A DNA stretch of 64,000 bases from a virus, in IMG/VR virus record IMGVR_UViG_3300031952_000010, positions 1-64,000 of that record; one strand, 5' to 3'. The notes below the pieces were generated by a model that made no database searches, was not told where the DNA came from, and saw only the letters and a program-made list of their open reading frames with translations. Positions 7,853 through 15,917 of this stretch are shown here, one piece after another (position 1 is the stretch's first letter; the number at the start of each line of letters is the position of its first letter). The translations under genes were made by a program, and so were the position numbers.

Positions 7853-8163
7853 AAGTAGAAATTAACGATAAACAATTAGAGAAAATTCATAGTATAATTC
7901 AGGGATTAATTGACTCTGAATTAAACTCATTACGTGAAGAATCTGAGGAATGGGGTCTTGGTGAAATGGATGAAGTCCATGAGATTAATTCAATCAATAA
8001 AATAGTTATCGATAGAATATCACCGTTTCAAGGAATTAGTGTTTATATCGATATTTATACTAATACAGGTAGAGAAGATTATGATAATGTTAGAGGAGAA
8101 ATCCAATATCGAATATTAGAATGGTTCCCGAACATAAAACTATTTATTAACGAAATTATTTAA
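7849..8163 (+). CDS. Hypothetical protein (104 aa)
   Basis: It begins MKVEINDKQLEKIHSIIQG, a weak class B leader variant. The body is acidic with a C-terminal YRILEWFPNIKLFINEI block resembling the ends of neighbouring paralogs. Start and stop overlap the adjacent genes by a few bases, indicating translational coupling. Confidence 0.6.
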   Translation: MKVEINDKQLEKIHSIIQGLIDSELNSLREESEEWGLGEMDEVHEINSINKIVIDRISPFQGISVYIDIYTNTGREDYDNVRGEIQYRILEWFPNIKLFINEII

Positions 8164-8543
8164 TGAACGTATTAATAACTGAAAATAAACTAAAATCATT
8201 CATCAGTAAGAGATTAGGTATTGACCTATCTAACAAAATTCAGATAATAACAAGTTATAATGAATTACCTGATAAATTTAAAATTTTTCTTAGAAGAGTA
8301 GATATTAATGAATATTTGAATAGTGGTGGACCTATGTTTTTATTTAGTACTAAAAATGATAAGTATTTATATCAAAATTATAAATACGGTAGTCTGTTAA
8401 TTGATTATCGTGGTACTGAGATTAACGACTCAAAATTGTTAGAACTCTTGGGTGTTGACATGTTAGGTATTAACATTGAGGAATTGATTAAATTATATTT
8501 TGAAGAAAAAAATGAAAAAGATATTAAAAATAACCGAATCTGA
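8163..8543 (+). CDS. Class B leader protein (126 aa)
   Basis: The leader MNVLITENKLKSFISKRLG matches class B. The rest is a basic-to-neutral alpha/beta protein that I do not recognise. Its 3' end overlaps the start of the gene at 8512 by 32 bp in another frame. Confidence 0.6.
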   Translation: MNVLITENKLKSFISKRLGIDLSNKIQIITSYNELPDKFKIFLRRVDINEYLNSGGPMFLFSTKNDKYLYQNYKYGSLLIDYRGTEINDSKLLELLGVDMLGINIEELIKLYFEEKNEKDIKNNRI

Positions 8544-9360
8544 ATTAAAAAACCTCATCCCAATTTTATTGGAGGAGTTTGATATTAATGACTATTCTGA
8601 TGAGGATTTTGTTGAGGTATTTGTTAAGTATTACAGAAATTGGGTTAAGAAAAAACACGGTGATGAAATTGGTGGATACCCCATGTCTTATTTGGTTAAA
8701 AAATATGAAGAGGAATTTTTAATTGATGTTGGTCTTAAAGAAGACCGTCATTATTATTATGGTTCAGGGGCTACTAAATTCTCAAAAATTGGTAGAGATA
8801 TTATTCTAAAACAACTTGAGACTTTACCCTCATTATCCCCAAATAAAAAGTTTACGGAAAAATATAAAAAACAGTTAGACCACCTCATCAAATATTTAGA
8901 TATACCTGATTATGTTAAACTTAATATTGAAGAGGTGAGACCAAACAATGTTAATGTTGAATTTGAAATTGATTATCCAAGTATGTTAATTAGTGATGAT
9001 GATTTTAAGGCAACAAGTTCTTTTAGTGATTTAAAAAAATATTTGGAGAAATTCATGGGTATTGAGTACGGAAGTCCATCACATGGATTACTTAAACTTG
9101 ATTATCATGTTCGAACTATAGGTAGCGATGAATTTGTTAGAAAAATATTTAATAAACAAATTAAACCTGAACTTAAAAAGTTACCATCATCTAGTGCGAT
9201 ACACTCAATGAAAATTACCACAGACTCAAATAAGTTAACAATTACTCTAATCTATCGTCAATCTTCTTATTACGGAACTAGAAACTCAATTAAAGCAGAA
9301 ATCAAACGATATTTCGAAGCAAATGGGTTTAGTCCTAAAAAAATCGTAGTGACTGATTAA
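8512..9360 (+). CDS. Class A-like leader protein (282 aa)
   Basis: The leader KILKITESELKNLIPILLEE (residues 3-22) resembles class A, with LLE/E as candidate site. The mature part has an internal repeat feel: two segments with a beta-strand pair followed by an amphipathic helix (about 110-150 and 225-280). Upstream in-frame TTG codons exist, but ATG 8512 gives the conserved leader. Not recognised. Confidence 0.65.
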   Translation: MKKILKITESELKNLIPILLEEFDINDYSDEDFVEVFVKYYRNWVKKKHGDEIGGYPMSYLVKKYEEEFLIDVGLKEDRHYYYGSGATKFSKIGRDIILKQLETLPSLSPNKKFTEKYKKQLDHLIKYLDIPDYVKLNIEEVRPNNVNVEFEIDYPSMLISDDDFKATSSFSDLKKYLEKFMGIEYGSPSHGLLKLDYHVRTIGSDEFVRKIFNKQIKPELKKLPSSSAIHSMKITTDSNKLTITLIYRQSSYYGTRNSIKAEIKRYFEANGFSPKKIVVTD

Positions 9361-9361
9361 T

Positions 9362-9709
9362 ATGAAACTAATTATAACAGAAAATAGGTTATACCAAGTA
9401 ATTGATTCTTACTTAACAAAAACCATTAAAGGTTTAGAACAGACTACCAGCAAACATGGCGGTCATGGTAGAACTGATTTTAAAGATAAAGAGGGTTATT
9501 CAAAAGTGATTATCTTCTTTAACCGACATTCTCAAGGAATGGATGTCATGATGGAAGACAGTTTGTACGGTGAAATCTATAATATGTTCTCACTGAACGG
9601 GTTTGATGACATCCAACAACATTTAATCCAATGGTTTCAAGAAAATTTTGACGGGTTAGGTGATATCGGGGAGATTTCTACTTTTGATAATGAAGAATAC
9701 GTTTATTAA
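9362..9709 (+). CDS. Class B leader protein, paralog family (115 aa)
   Basis: The leader MKLIITENRLYQVIDSYL is nearly the same as that at 2260. A Gly/His-rich stretch (KHGGHGRTDF, about 31-40) and a C-terminal QWFQENFDGLGDI block follow. It is the last gene of the 7499-9709 unit and converges on the methyltransferase at 9706. Confidence 0.65.
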   Translation: MKLIITENRLYQVIDSYLTKTIKGLEQTTSKHGGHGRTDFKDKEGYSKVIIFFNRHSQGMDVMMEDSLYGEIYNMFSLNGFDDIQQHLIQWFQENFDGLGDIGEISTFDNEEYVY

Positions 9710-10308
9710 AGTTTCCACACACCAATACTCTTAATTGAGTAATGGTCATTTCTTTCCTCTATATTGTCCCAATATTGGTAAGGTTCTCCTAATAAGAACG
9801 GTTCTGATAGTAAATTAATTGGTCTCCAATGACCTGATTTGATGTCAATATTGTAAAAATCACTAAATGTTGTTGAAATTAAGTACTTTACACTTGAATT
9901 ACGTATATTTCCTATAGTTTTTAACGCGTCTTCATAGGATAAATGAAATAATACATCCTTACATATAATCAAATCCGATGTAGGAATTTCATCCTCTATC
10001 ACTGATAAACACTGAAAAGAGACCTTATTTGACCCATATTTTTCATTATTTGATTCAATTAATGGTAAAACTATATCAATTCCCGTATAAAAATCAACTT
10101 TTTCAAAGTCAAACAACCTCATCCAATTAAAATCACCACATCCACAGTCCGTAATTGTTTTAATGTCATGTGACACTACAAACTCATCTAATAATTTTAA
10201 TAATTTTTTATTTGATGACACTCTTGACCCTGGCCCCGATTTAGATTCAGACGACCCCCATGAGTTGTTAAGATAAATTTCGGTGAATACTTGTTGGTTT
10301 TGTTTCAT
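9706..10308 (-). CDS. Class I SAM-dependent methyltransferase (200 aa)
   Basis: Residues 52-61 (ITDCGCGDFN) form the glycine-rich SAM-binding motif I, and YTGIDIV (75-81) fits the acidic residue after strand beta2. The N-terminus contains a FTEIYLNNSWG...SGPGS segment seen in methyltransferases found near glycosylation genes. Substrate is unclear; a small molecule, sugar or protein is more likely than DNA because no NPPY motif is present. A minus-strand TATTTAT box precedes the start by 4 bp. Confidence 0.75.
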   Translation of the reverse strand: MKQNQQVFTEIYLNNSWGSSESKSGPGSRVSSNKKLLKLLDEFVVSHDIKTITDCGCGDFNWMRLFDFEKVDFYTGIDIVLPLIESNNEKYGSNKVSFQCLSVIEDEIPTSDLIICKDVLFHLSYEDALKTIGNIRNSSVKYLISTTFSDFYNIDIKSGHWRPINLLSEPFLLGEPYQYWDNIEERNDHYSIKSIGVWKL

Positions 10309-10312
10309 AAAA

Positions 10313-10319
10313 ATAAATA
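10313..10319 (-). promoter_or_regulatory. Late-type TATTTAT box
   Basis: On the minus strand, 4 bp before the ATG at 10308. Confidence 0.6.
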
Positions 10320-10374
10320 TAGTTTAAATGAATTTAGTCTTGTAGGACTAATTACATTTTTTACAACGTCTTGA

Positions 10375-10381
10375 TATTTAT
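10375..10381 (+). promoter_or_regulatory. Late-type TATTTAT box
   Basis: The box lies 17 bp before the ATG at 10399. Confidence 0.55.
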
Positions 10382-10398
10382 AATAAAGAAAATTAATT

Positions 10399-10770
10399 AT
10401 GAAAAAAGTTATAAAGTTAAATGAATCTGATTTAATGAGAATTGTTAAACGTGTTTTATCAGAACAAAGCCAACCTGAAGAATATTATATTGGTCGAGCA
10501 ACTGCAATATTATCTAAAGGACCACAACCTACCGAACCAGGTGCAAAATATTGTTTTACTAAAAAACATTTGGTGAATGATATTAAACAGGAGGGTGAAA
10601 GAAATATTCGTCTATATAAAATTAAAGAAGGTGACACTTTAGGTAAAGTACTTGATATGACAATGCAAGATGATGCGTTATATCTTATGAATCCTGGTTG
10701 TAATTTAAAAGACAAAAACGGATTTAAAATAAATGATGTTATCATGTACAGTTTATTACCTGATATGTAA
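10399..10770 (+). CDS. Class A leader protein with LysM-like domain (123 aa)
   Basis: The leader IKLNESDLMRIVKRVLSEQ (residues 5-23) has candidate site LSE/Q. Residues about 73-120 (LYKIKEGDTLGKVL through LMNPGCNLKDKNGFKINDVI) fit a LysM peptidoglycan-binding module. A packaged LysM protein could bind the cell wall during entry, but that is inference. Own terminator at 10791. Confidence 0.65.
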   Translation: MKKVIKLNESDLMRIVKRVLSEQSQPEEYYIGRATAILSKGPQPTEPGAKYCFTKKHLVNDIKQEGERNIRLYKIKEGDTLGKVLDMTMQDDALYLMNPGCNLKDKNGFKINDVIMYSLLPDM

Positions 10771-10790
10771 AATATGAAATACAACTTTAA

Positions 10791-10818
10791 CCCCATCTCT
10801 AACAGGTGGGGTTTTTTA
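10791..10818 (+). terminator. Rho-independent terminator
   Basis: CCCCA/TGGGG arms are followed by TTTTTT. Confidence 0.65.
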
Positions 10819-10828
10819 TTTTATTGAG

Positions 10829-10835
10829 TATTTAT
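10829..10835 (+). promoter_or_regulatory. Late-type TATTTAT box
   Basis: The box lies 26 bp before the ATG at 10862. Confidence 0.45.
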
Positions 10836-10861
10836 AGTAATAAAAACAAACAATAGAAAAC

Positions 10862-11611
10862 ATGTTAACAATAATTGAAAATCAAGACTTTAGTGCTAAT
10901 GTATTATCTGATAGTAGCTATGTCGTATTAACTATGGTATTAGTTAATAATAATACAAATGAATTAATATTTAAAACAGAATTTAGAGGGGTATTATCCA
11001 ATTTTACAAGTAAATACGGAGATTTAATACCGTCTATGACTAATGTTGAGGTTTTTTTAGATTTGTACGTTGAGGTAGAAGGTACAAAGTATCATTTTGT
11101 TACAGTATCAAGTGAAAATGAATTGTCATTACAGTTTGAAAAGTTAACTAGAAATCGTTACCCTTATTTATATGAATTAGAAAGTAATATGTTAGAAATA
11201 TCATTAATTGAAGAATCAATTATGAAAGGGATTATTTCATCAACTTGGGAAACTTACACACTTCCATATGAAGAAATTCAGATTAAAATAAATCAGTTAG
11301 ATGCGTTAATTAATTTAAATACCCAAAAATTAAAGTCTTTTAAGTCGATTGCCTCTGATTTAGTTATTAGAGGAACAAATATAAAAGATGACGAATCTAC
11401 CCTAATTAATAAAGGCACATTTTTGGAATCTATGAGTATTATTTATCAAATTATGTTAACTTATGATATATTGTCGGAAAAGATGACATTATCAACAAAT
11501 GAATTTAAAAAATATAACGCAATTAAATCTATGTATAAAAGTGGTAACCTTTATTATAAACTTATGACAGGTAATGATTTACCTGTAAAAAATGGGGATA
11601 AAGAACTTTAA
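10862..11611 (+). CDS. Hypothetical protein (249 aa)
   Basis: It begins MLTIIENQDF, which resembles a class B leader. The first 100 residues are beta-rich; residues 110-230 are helical and Ser/Leu/Lys-rich. It abuts the next gene (stop 11611, start 11612). Not recognised. Confidence 0.6.
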   Translation: MLTIIENQDFSANVLSDSSYVVLTMVLVNNNTNELIFKTEFRGVLSNFTSKYGDLIPSMTNVEVFLDLYVEVEGTKYHFVTVSSENELSLQFEKLTRNRYPYLYELESNMLEISLIEESIMKGIISSTWETYTLPYEEIQIKINQLDALINLNTQKLKSFKSIASDLVIRGTNIKDDESTLINKGTFLESMSIIYQIMLTYDILSEKMTLSTNEFKKYNAIKSMYKSGNLYYKLMTGNDLPVKNGDKEL

Positions 11612-11896
11612 ATGGATAAAATTGAATTATTAAAGAAAGTATTATTCAAATTTCATCCTGAAGTTAATTTTATTGTTAGATTTACCAAAAAAGGTTTTTA
11701 CAATATCATTATCAAAGGGGTTAGAGGTATTGAGTACGATGAGGTTCTAATGGAACGAGTTTTTGTCTTTATCCATGCAAACCCAATACAAATTAATTCT
11801 TTTTTAGATAGTATATCGTCTTTTCATCCTGAGGTTAACCGAGGGAATACAATTGTAAAATATTTAATGAACAACGGAAAAGTTGTTACTCTGTAA
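11612..11896 (+). CDS. Hypothetical protein (94 aa)
   Basis: A small basic protein containing FHPEVN twice (about 14-19 and 72-77), an internal repeat. It starts 1 bp after the preceding stop and is probably translationally coupled. Function is unknown. Confidence 0.55.
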   Translation: MDKIELLKKVLFKFHPEVNFIVRFTKKGFYNIIIKGVRGIEYDEVLMERVFVFIHANPIQINSFLDSISSFHPEVNRGNTIVKYLMNNGKVVTL

Positions 11897-11917
11897 TTTT
11901 TTTCATATCTTTACGAT

Positions 11918-12265
11918 GTGAAAGAAATAAAATTAATAGAAACTTTATTAAAAACATTTTACCCAAAATTGGAGTATCATATTCACACGCAATTTAAAAA
12001 TCACGATGATATGAATTATCCTGACAAGTGGGAATATCACATAGAATTTTTAAATATTACCTCAGTTATTTATAACCCAATATACTTTACCCCCATTTAT
12101 AAATTATCCAATGGTGAAAGTTATGATTTAGAAGGTTTGTACACAAAGGTTTATCAATTCTTTCCTAACTTATATAATAAGGTAAATTTTTTATGGGTCG
12201 CGGATAATGGTAATATTAATGGTTTACATAGAACTCGTTTTGAAGAGATGGTTGATATGGTGTGA
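11918..12265 (+). CDS. Hypothetical protein (115 aa)
   Basis: A GTG-start protein whose beginning (VKEIKLIETLLKTFYPKLEY) parallels the start of the gene at 11612 (IELLKKVLFKFHPEVNF), suggesting a shared helix and perhaps a common leader type. It is followed by a TATTTAT-driven gene. Not recognised. Confidence 0.5.
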   Translation: MKEIKLIETLLKTFYPKLEYHIHTQFKNHDDMNYPDKWEYHIEFLNITSVIYNPIYFTPIYKLSNGESYDLEGLYTKVYQFFPNLYNKVNFLWVADNGNINGLHRTRFEEMVDMV

Positions 12266-12282
12266 AAACTATACTTACCCAC

Positions 12283-12289
12283 TATTTAT
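12283..12289 (+). promoter_or_regulatory. Late-type TATTTAT box
   Basis: The box ends 4 bp before the ATG at 12294. Confidence 0.6.
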
Positions 12290-12293
12290 TTAA

Positions 12294-12671
12294 ATGGACC
12301 TAATAATTAAACCTCAACAACTTTATGATGCTTTCACATCTATGATGAAGGAGTATTCTGATTTAGAACATTACGAAAGAAGTTATGATTACTATGTTCA
12401 GGATAAAGGTGGGTATGTTGATTTAGATGTTGTTAATTACTGTGTGAGTGTTGACGATGATTATGAGGACGATAATTGGATTTTACAATATCAAGTAGAC
12501 CCTGGTGACCACGGTAAAAATTTTAAATTACCAATATTGAGATATTCGGATTATGAATATCGATTATTAATATCACTGTTAGGTGAAAGTATGTTTGAGG
12601 AATTATTGGGGAAATGGTTTACTAAAACTTATGGATGGCCAGTTAATTCAGTGACACCCGAACAAGACTAA
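12294..12671 (+). CDS. Class B-like leader protein, paralog family (125 aa)
   Basis: The start MDLIIKPQQLYDAFTSMM resembles class B but lacks the TEN core. The acidic body and C-terminal LLGESMFEELLGKWFTKTYG match the LFGxxWxxxFKxWF block of the genes at 7499 and 14251. A Tyr/Asp-rich middle region is typical of this family. Function is unknown. Confidence 0.6.
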   Translation: MDLIIKPQQLYDAFTSMMKEYSDLEHYERSYDYYVQDKGGYVDLDVVNYCVSVDDDYEDDNWILQYQVDPGDHGKNFKLPILRYSDYEYRLLISLLGESMFEELLGKWFTKTYGWPVNSVTPEQD

Positions 12672-12708
12672 TACTTTATTATTAAAATACATTACTTAAA
12701 TTTATATT

Positions 12709-12894
12709 ATGAACGAAACACAGAAAGCAGAATTTTACGGTCAATTATTAAATGACCACACAAGACTACATAATCAAATTCAAGAGATTAAAGGTCAGAA
12801 TTTAGAATTAAACCAAGAACAGATTGGTAAAGTTAGACAGTTAGAGGAAGGTCAGAGAAAAATTATGGCGGCTCTTAATAAATTAATGAGTTAA
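12709..12894 (+). CDS. Small coiled-coil protein (61 aa)
   Basis: Almost entirely helical, with Gln/Glu/Leu heptads (residues 8-58). It may be an oligomerisation partner. Its stop overlaps that of the convergent gene at 12891 by 4 bp. Not recognised. Confidence 0.55.
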   Translation: MNETQKAEFYGQLLNDHTRLHNQIQEIKGQNLELNQEQIGKVRQLEEGQRKIMAALNKLMS

Positions 12895-13223
12895 TCGACT
12901 TTACGATAACCAATAATTTCAGTATTAACATTTGATGGGAACCCAAATACAGGTAACCATGAATTCAAATCAGATTGAATCATTTTTTGAGTCGGTTGAT
13001 TTTCCCATTTAATCATAACTTTAGAGTTAACATTAAATAAAATATCAATAAACACGTGATACATACCACTAGGGTAAAGTTGATGTGATTTTGGTATTGT
13101 CTGTAATTCGTTTAACCCAAACATTATATCTTCAGAATATTTGTGAGCAATTTTTAAACCACCTTCTGATGATAAAAATTTCTCAAACATTTTTAAGGAA
13201 GTTTCTGTACCTATAATATCCAT
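12891..13223 (-). CDS. Hypothetical protein (110 aa)
   Basis: The start at 13223 gives MDIIGTETSLKMFEKFLSSE and follows a minus-strand TATTTAT box with a 4-bp gap; an in-frame ATG at 13268 would run through that box. SSE or TETS could be cleavage sites, but the match to class B is weak. Not recognised. Confidence 0.6.
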   Translation of the reverse strand: MDIIGTETSLKMFEKFLSSEGGLKIAHKYSEDIMFGLNELQTIPKSHQLYPSGMYHVFIDILFNVNSKVMIKWENQPTQKMIQSDLNSWLPVFGFPSNVNTEIIGYRKVD

Positions 13224-13227
13224 ATAG

Positions 13228-13234
13228 ATAAATA
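13228..13234 (-). promoter_or_regulatory. Late-type TATTTAT box
   Basis: On the minus strand, 4 bp before the ATG at 13223. Confidence 0.6.
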
Positions 13235-13277
13235 GTTGTATATTTATGTTTATGGTGTGATATAACAAAATTACCAG

Positions 13278-13284
13278 TATTTAT
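13278..13284 (+). promoter_or_regulatory. Late-type TATTTAT box
   Basis: The box ends 4 bp before the ATG at 13289. Confidence 0.6.
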
Positions 13285-13288
13285 TAGT

Positions 13289-14248
13289 ATGGAAGTTATT
13301 ATAACAAAAAAACAATTTGATGAGCTATGTGTCTCTGAGGTGTGTATCTCTGAGTTGAAGACTCTATTGAATAATGTTGGTACTAAAAACACTTTCCGTA
13401 AACCTATTGATTTGATGTTAGACAGACATAAAATACCATTGGACAAAGGTTCAAAACAATTCAAAAAAGATAGAACTATCTTAAAACAATACTTTAATTT
13501 TTCTGGTGAAGAAATTGATAAATTAATGGATATTAAAATGATTTATGATGCTAACGGTAAATGGACGCCAATTAACAAATTAAACACCAATTACAGTGAT
13601 TTATCGGTCCTTGTGACTGATATGTTAGTTGGGGAGGGAAAATGTATCTGTAAGATAGTTGAGGACCTTAAAAAGAAGGATAATACCGTTATTTTAGATT
13701 TGGCAAATAGAATGACAAAAGAACCTGAACATTTTTACCAAACTTATCTTAAAGGTAATTTTGACAAATATATTGAGAACAACAGGAGAAACACATTGAA
13801 GGGTAATGAAACTGAATTGTTTGTTGTTGATGAATTAGTTAAGTTAGGTTATAAAATCATTTTCATTGCTGATGAAGGTAGCCCAATCGATACCAAGTTA
13901 AGTGTTGATATTATTATGGAAAAAGATGGGAAGGCGTTTAAGTTCCAAGTTAAATCTATTGGTAGTATTACTGAAATAAATGAAACTCCTTGTGACATTT
14001 CAAATCCTGGTATAAAAGAACCAGGTGGATTTAAAGTCTTCAAAAAAAATAGAATTAATTTTAATGATTTATATATTGATTATTTAGTATTTGTTGCCCC
14101 AAAAAATAAAATGTTGGTGATGAAAAGATACCAACCTATTACTATCGACAGTATTAAACCATTGGTTTGTTCTGCAAAACCAATTAATGAATTCCCAAAA
14201 AATAATACCTATATTGACCCTGAATCTGTGGTTTATCAAAATTTTTAA
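13289..14248 (+). CDS. Putative PD-(D/E)xK-type nuclease with class B leader (319 aa)
   Basis: The leader MEVIITKKQFDEL is class B-like. Residues 170-225 show a restriction-endonuclease-fold pattern: a helix with Glu174/Glu176 (KGNETELFVVDELVKLGY), Asp207 in SVDIIM and Gln220-Val-Lys222 in FKFQVKS. Together these fit the E-xn-D-xn-(E/Q)xK core. Residues 20-150 look like a helical N-terminal domain. If packaged and injected it could attack host DNA or a competing element; both target and delivery are inferred. It is followed 2 bp later by the gene at 14251. Confidence 0.6.
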   Translation: MEVIITKKQFDELCVSEVCISELKTLLNNVGTKNTFRKPIDLMLDRHKIPLDKGSKQFKKDRTILKQYFNFSGEEIDKLMDIKMIYDANGKWTPINKLNTNYSDLSVLVTDMLVGEGKCICKIVEDLKKKDNTVILDLANRMTKEPEHFYQTYLKGNFDKYIENNRRNTLKGNETELFVVDELVKLGYKIIFIADEGSPIDTKLSVDIIMEKDGKAFKFQVKSIGSITEINETPCDISNPGIKEPGGFKVFKKNRINFNDLYIDYLVFVAPKNKMLVMKRYQPITIDSIKPLVCSAKPINEFPKNNTYIDPESVVYQNF

Positions 14249-14250
14249 TA

Positions 14251-14625
14251 ATGGAAATTAAGATACAAGAAACTAGATTGAACGATATTATTAATAAACA
14301 ATTTGACAGTATGTTTGATGTTTATAATCTCCATTGGACGATGGTAGAGGATGATTATGGTAATGAAACTGATGATGCTGCAGTATTTTACTTAGGTGAT
14401 TACGGTGATGACGAAGTTTTATTTAGGTGGTATGGTGAAAATTATTGGATTACGGATAAAATGAGGAATGTTAATCATGTTTTATTGGCAAAATCACCAA
14501 TTTTAGAATTTGAGGATTTACAAAAAAAAGAACTGTTAGATAACATGTTTGGGGATAGATGGGAAAAACCATTTAAAATTTGGTTTGATAAACATTTTGA
14601 TATTAAGATTAAAACAATAGAATAA
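14251..14625 (+). CDS. Class B-like leader protein, paralog family (124 aa)
   Basis: The leader MEIKIQETRLNDIINKQFD aligns with class B. The body is very acidic and Tyr-rich, and the end (NMFGDRWEKPFKIWFDKHFD) is the best match to the C-terminal block of the gene at 7499. It lies in an operon with the nuclease-like gene at 13289. Function is unknown. Confidence 0.65.
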   Translation: MEIKIQETRLNDIINKQFDSMFDVYNLHWTMVEDDYGNETDDAAVFYLGDYGDDEVLFRWYGENYWITDKMRNVNHVLLAKSPILEFEDLQKKELLDNMFGDRWEKPFKIWFDKHFDIKIKTIE

Positions 14626-14626
14626 T

Positions 14627-15124
14627 ATGTCACAGGCAAAAAGAGATAATAATTTTACTGAAAAACAACTTAGAGGTCTTGACATGGTTATGAATAAACT
14701 TATGAAAAAATACTCATTTATTAAAGGTTGGAAAACATCGCCAGTATATAAAAACTATGCGGTTACTTTATATATGGATTTATATGTTGATTTTTTTGAA
14801 CTTGCCAACAAACATGGTTATGGTGTTTTAAACTATTGGAAAAATGATTTATTACAAGAGCCTGAAAAAAATGCCGTTGGTGCTATATCAGCATATATAG
14901 GTAATAAAGATGGAACTTCACTTAGTTGGGATACACCCGAAAGAGAAGAATCGTTTAACACATACTATGAACTTGGTAAAGAAATTAGAGAATATGTTAA
15001 TAATTTATACATCCATTTACCTGAAGAATATATTATAAATTGGGAGTCAAGTTTTTCATCCCTTGTAGGTGATAATTTAATACCAGTTTCGATTTCCTTT
15101 GATAATTATATACAAAAGAATTAA
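14627..15124 (+). CDS. Hypothetical protein (165 aa)
   Basis: Not recognised. It has a Lys-rich N-terminus (MSQAKRDNNFTEKQLRGLD) and an alpha/beta body. It starts 1 bp after the preceding stop and ends 2 bp before the next gene, so the genes from 13289 to 15573 form one unit. Confidence 0.6.
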   Translation: MSQAKRDNNFTEKQLRGLDMVMNKLMKKYSFIKGWKTSPVYKNYAVTLYMDLYVDFFELANKHGYGVLNYWKNDLLQEPEKNAVGAISAYIGNKDGTSLSWDTPEREESFNTYYELGKEIREYVNNLYIHLPEEYIINWESSFSSLVGDNLIPVSISFDNYIQKN

Positions 15125-15126
15125 CT

Positions 15127-15573
15127 ATGAATAGAAGTTTTACAAAACAAAGAAAAATACAAGAAGCCAATATGTTATTGGAAAATAGATTCTTGATTAA
15201 AGAACGTAGAGAAGAAAGAGATAAAGACTCAAATAACTGGTATACCGCTCAAGACCCAACATCTAAAAAGTGGAAGATATTCGTACAAACATTTAGTCCT
15301 AAACAAGATAAAGACCCTTCTAAAACACCAAATGACCCATTATTTAAGGATTATACTAAATATTGGGTTGAATATAGTACGGAAGCAAACGCGGACGCGG
15401 CCTTGGTTAATTTAATGTCTGACATGAAATCAGGTAAAAAATCAGAATCTAATGTAACTACGACAACCACCACATCTTCTTCGGTAACCACAAATACGAC
15501 TACGGTAGCCCCTCAATCGGATAGTTCAAACGAAGTTAATTCTTACCTTACAAATATTTTAGGGTTAAATTAA
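15127..15573 (+). CDS. Leader-like protein with Thr/Ser-rich tail (148 aa)
   Basis: The N-terminus has two candidate cleavage sites, MLLE/N (about 19) and LIKE/R (about 26). Residues about 35-90 form a charged domain, and residues 109-135 are a low-complexity Thr/Ser/Val linker, followed by a short helix. The gene at 58112 has a similar Thr-rich tract. Probably a virion or surface-associated protein; not recognised. Confidence 0.55.
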   Translation: MNRSFTKQRKIQEANMLLENRFLIKERREERDKDSNNWYTAQDPTSKKWKIFVQTFSPKQDKDPSKTPNDPLFKDYTKYWVEYSTEANADAALVNLMSDMKSGKKSESNVTTTTTTSSSVTTNTTTVAPQSDSSNEVNSYLTNILGLN

Positions 15574-15618
15574 TTGGTTTTATCTAAGAATATTCGTATC
15601 TTATAAAAAAATTGATAT

Positions 15619-15885
15619 ATGAAGAAAATATTTTATTTATTACCCGTATTGTTTTTAACAAATTGTATTACAAAACCAAAGATTAATAAATACGATTTGG
15701 TTAAAAAATGTACCGTTGATAGTGTGGTTCGGAAACCTCAAATTTCAACTTTGGATTTTGAACCAAGTTATTACGTTTACACCAGTTGTGGGGACAAATA
15801 CACAACTAAACGTAGTGGTATTCACAAAATAGGTGACACAATAACTTGTGTTTATAAAGGTTATTATCTTAAAAATAAAGATTAA
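15619..15885 (+). CDS. Small predicted lipoprotein (88 aa)
   Basis: The N-terminus MKKIFYLLPVLFLTNC is a lipoprotein signal with Cys16 as the lipidation site. The mature 70-residue protein contains two further Cys and is beta-rich. It ends just before a bidirectional terminator. The role is unknown; superinfection exclusion or spanin-like functions are possible. Confidence 0.6.
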   Translation: MKKIFYLLPVLFLTNCITKPKINKYDLVKKCTVDSVVRKPQISTLDFEPSYYVYTSCGDKYTTKRSGIHKIGDTITCVYKGYYLKNKD

Positions 15886-15889
15886 AAAA

Positions 15890-15917
15890 AAACACCTAAT
15901 TAATAGGTGTTTTTTTG
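15890..15917. terminator. Bidirectional terminator
   Basis: AACACCTA/TAGGTGTT arms are flanked by A and T runs, between convergent genes ending at 15885 and 15918. Confidence 0.7.
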
